Source: Diphasiastrum complanatum
Lineage: Eukaryota > Streptophyta > Lycopodiopsida > Lycopodiales > Lycopodiaceae
Length of the DNA: 64,000 nucleotides
Direction of reading: 5' to 3'
NCBI GenBank assembly: GCA_029204225.1
Contig: CM055101.1
Location: 61,781,140-61,845,139 of the forward strand
Position numbers and translations under genes: made by a program. The notes below the pieces were generated by a model that saw only the letters and a list, made by a program, of their open reading frames with translations, had not been told where the DNA came from and did not search any database. Positions 62,248 through 64,000 of this stretch are shown piece by piece. The stretch's first letter is position 1. Every line of letters starts with the position of its first letter.

Positions 62248-62752
62248 TTAACAGTATCGAAATATACAAGGACTCGAGAATATACAAAGACTCGAAAAAT
62301 ATACATTGACTCAAAATTACAATGACTCAAAAATTAAGAGTTTTTTGAGTCAATCCATATCGAAAAATTCTAACTTTTGGATATAAAAAAATCTTTGATT
62401 TTTTGAATCATATAGTATCGAAAATTCTACAACGGGCCGGATTTATACACTGTGAACCAGAGTCAAATAAATCAAAATCGATGCGATCAGATCCAGGGTT
62501 CAAGACATCCAGATATTTTTCGTCTCGATCCGATCCGTTTCAGAGTTACAAAATCACACTTTGATGGGATTGACATTGGGCCAAAAAAGGCTTGGGTCGA
62601 AAAAATTCGATCTTGAATTTTTCGATCTTTTGTACAAAACTTTGAGCCTTCTTCCTTCATTCTTTTTTGTAGTTTTCAAGAATAGATATAAACATGATTT
62701 TTCAGGATGCTCATTACCTAATGGAATTGGGCTAGAGCATGAAATTCCAACA
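62248..62752 (-). mobile_element. copia LTR remnant invaded by the gypsy LTR, copy 2
   Basis: It matches 25527-26034. The right end ATTCCAACA at 62752 is followed by the polypurine tract CTCCCTCTTAA and then by RNase H of the minus-strand copia element. Confidence 0.78.
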
Positions 62753-64000
62753 CTCCCTCTTAATGTTGATTCTGAAAAGTTTTTGATCTTCAGATTTAAT
62801 GATTTGTTGAATCTAAGATGGTGCTCCATAACGAAGTAATCTGCTGCCATAAAACTCTGTACTGTAGTAAACCAAAGAACTTAGCCTTGCGCTTTGGTTG
62901 TCACAATAGATGAACGTCAGATGTGACTGAATAAATTTGATATCTGCAAGTAGGTTCCTCAGCCAAATCGCCTCCTTGGTATCATTTGTGGCAGCTGTAA
63001 AATTTGATCCTGTGGAAGATGATGCTATGAGGACTGTTTTTGGCTGTAAGAGATTGGGCCTTGATTGTATGGAATACAGATTCAAAAGTCGATATTTTGG
63101 TGTTGATGCCTTCTGCCCACTCTCCATTTGTGTAGCCTTTGAGATATTGGCTAATGGTCAAACTTTTGTTGACTGATGAAATCAGACTACTGGGTCGGAT
63201 TCAAAAAATATACTCCAGTGTTAACATGCATTTCAAAGCGTTCATTGAGTTTAAATTGTTTCTGAGTAATAAAATGTCATCTACATAATGAGTAGTGATA
63301 ATGGAAAGATCTGATACAGACTTGAAGTGAATATTTGAGTCTACTGAGTTTGGATAGAAATCATTCTCATTTAGAACTGTAAGTTTGGTATCATCTTCTA
63401 CCTTGCACTGGTCAACATCAGTAGTTGACTCTGCCTTTGAGATAGTGTTTGAGTTTCTATACAAAGTAGCAAGCCGGATCATCCATGAATCGAGATGGAG
63501 ACTATTTGGATCAATTGATCTTCTATGTTGAAATTGATCCTTTGATGTTGTTCGATCCAATGAGGTTCTGACTCATTTTCCAAGTCAGTATCAAATTTTG
63601 AAAGTTCAACCTTTGGGTTGGATTTTGCTGTAGCTTTTCCCTTTTGGTCGAAAAATTGATCTTCCACAAAAGTGACATTTCTGCTCATGAATGACTTCTG
63701 AGTGTCAATTTTGAAGAGATTGTATATTTGGTGGTATGAGGAATAGCCAATAAAGATCTATCTACTGCTATTCGCGACCCTTGAGTCAGATTTTGGATTT
63801 TTTGACCTTGGATTGAATTTTGACTGTTTGATCTTTGGGTCAGATTTTTCTAGAGATCAGCAATGATCTAACTAAAAGCAAAACATCCAAACACTCTAAT
63901 ATGGTTGAGTGATGGCTTTGATCCTGTCCACATCTCATAAGGTGTCTTGCCATTCATGGCCTTTGAAATGGATCAATTTTGAAAATAGGTTGAGCTGTAG
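62753..64000 (-). pseudogene. Ty1/copia integrase tail, RT and RNase H remnant, copy 2
   Basis: On the minus strand the sequence enters from the window edge in the integrase tail (frame near 63650 with NVTFVEDQFFDQKGKA). The linker follows, then the second half of RT with IITTHYVDDILLLRNNL (about 63280-63310), and a degraded RNase H (NDTKEAIWLRNLLADIKF, CDNQSARL, about 62880-63000). The first half of RT is missing, as in copy 1. A segment of about 28 bp near 63415-63440 is present here but absent from copy 1. The element runs beyond the window. Confidence 0.85.

Overview
This is a plant nuclear window dominated by transposable elements. It has very few genes of its own, and those sit at the two ends. 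The left end (about 1.1-5.0 kb, minus strand) carries a complete eight-exon gene for an auxin-influx carrier of the AUX1/LAX family, rebuilt here from consistent GT/AG splice sites and matching codon phases. The right end (about 58.7-59.2 kb, plus strand) carries an intronless gene for a secreted cysteine-rich STIG1-like protein. Introns, plant retrotransposons and a CACTA transposon establish a land plant. The AUX1/LAX protein looks clearly more divergent than the usual flowering-plant members, so a fern, lycophyte, bryophyte or gymnosperm, or a divergent paralogue, is plausible. The species cannot be fixed from sequence alone.

Layout: 1-6 kb, AUX1/LAX gene and its upstream region with short direct repeats. 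6.1-6.5 kb, a fold-back element ending at a (CT)27 tract. 8.5-32.7 kb, a dense graveyard of Ty1/copia fragments on both strands, mixed with Ty3/gypsy pieces. These have recognisable LTRs, primer-binding sites complementary to initiator Met tRNA, polypurine tracts, and broken gag, protease, integrase, reverse transcriptase and RNase H. 32.7-41.5 kb, AT-rich sequence with two more minus-strand copia fragments. 43.5-57.5 kb, a probable single En/Spm (CACTA) transposon of about 13.9 kb carrying a decayed TNP2-type transposase on the minus strand. It appears to have been invaded by several LTR elements and by a four-unit tandem array with long GA tracts and telomere-like motifs. 57.5-61.4 kb, the STIG1-like gene and its flanks. 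61.4-64 kb, a second copy of the gypsy-in-copia composite already present at 24.7-27.2 kb.

Almost every transposon reading frame is interrupted by stops, frameshifts or large deletions. No autonomous element is evident. The elements show repeated end-to-end and nested insertion, with deletions that have left chimeric pieces. The two host genes are not functionally linked by context.

The most informative structures are: the same gypsy-into-copia junction at two places about 36.7 kb apart, where the second copy also supplies the empty site for another copia insertion; the GA/telomere-like tandem array; the CACTA element with shared end motifs; hairpin repeats inside one copia LTR; and a CACACGTGTG palindrome that recurs in several different LTRs. 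All calls were made by eye, without database searches.
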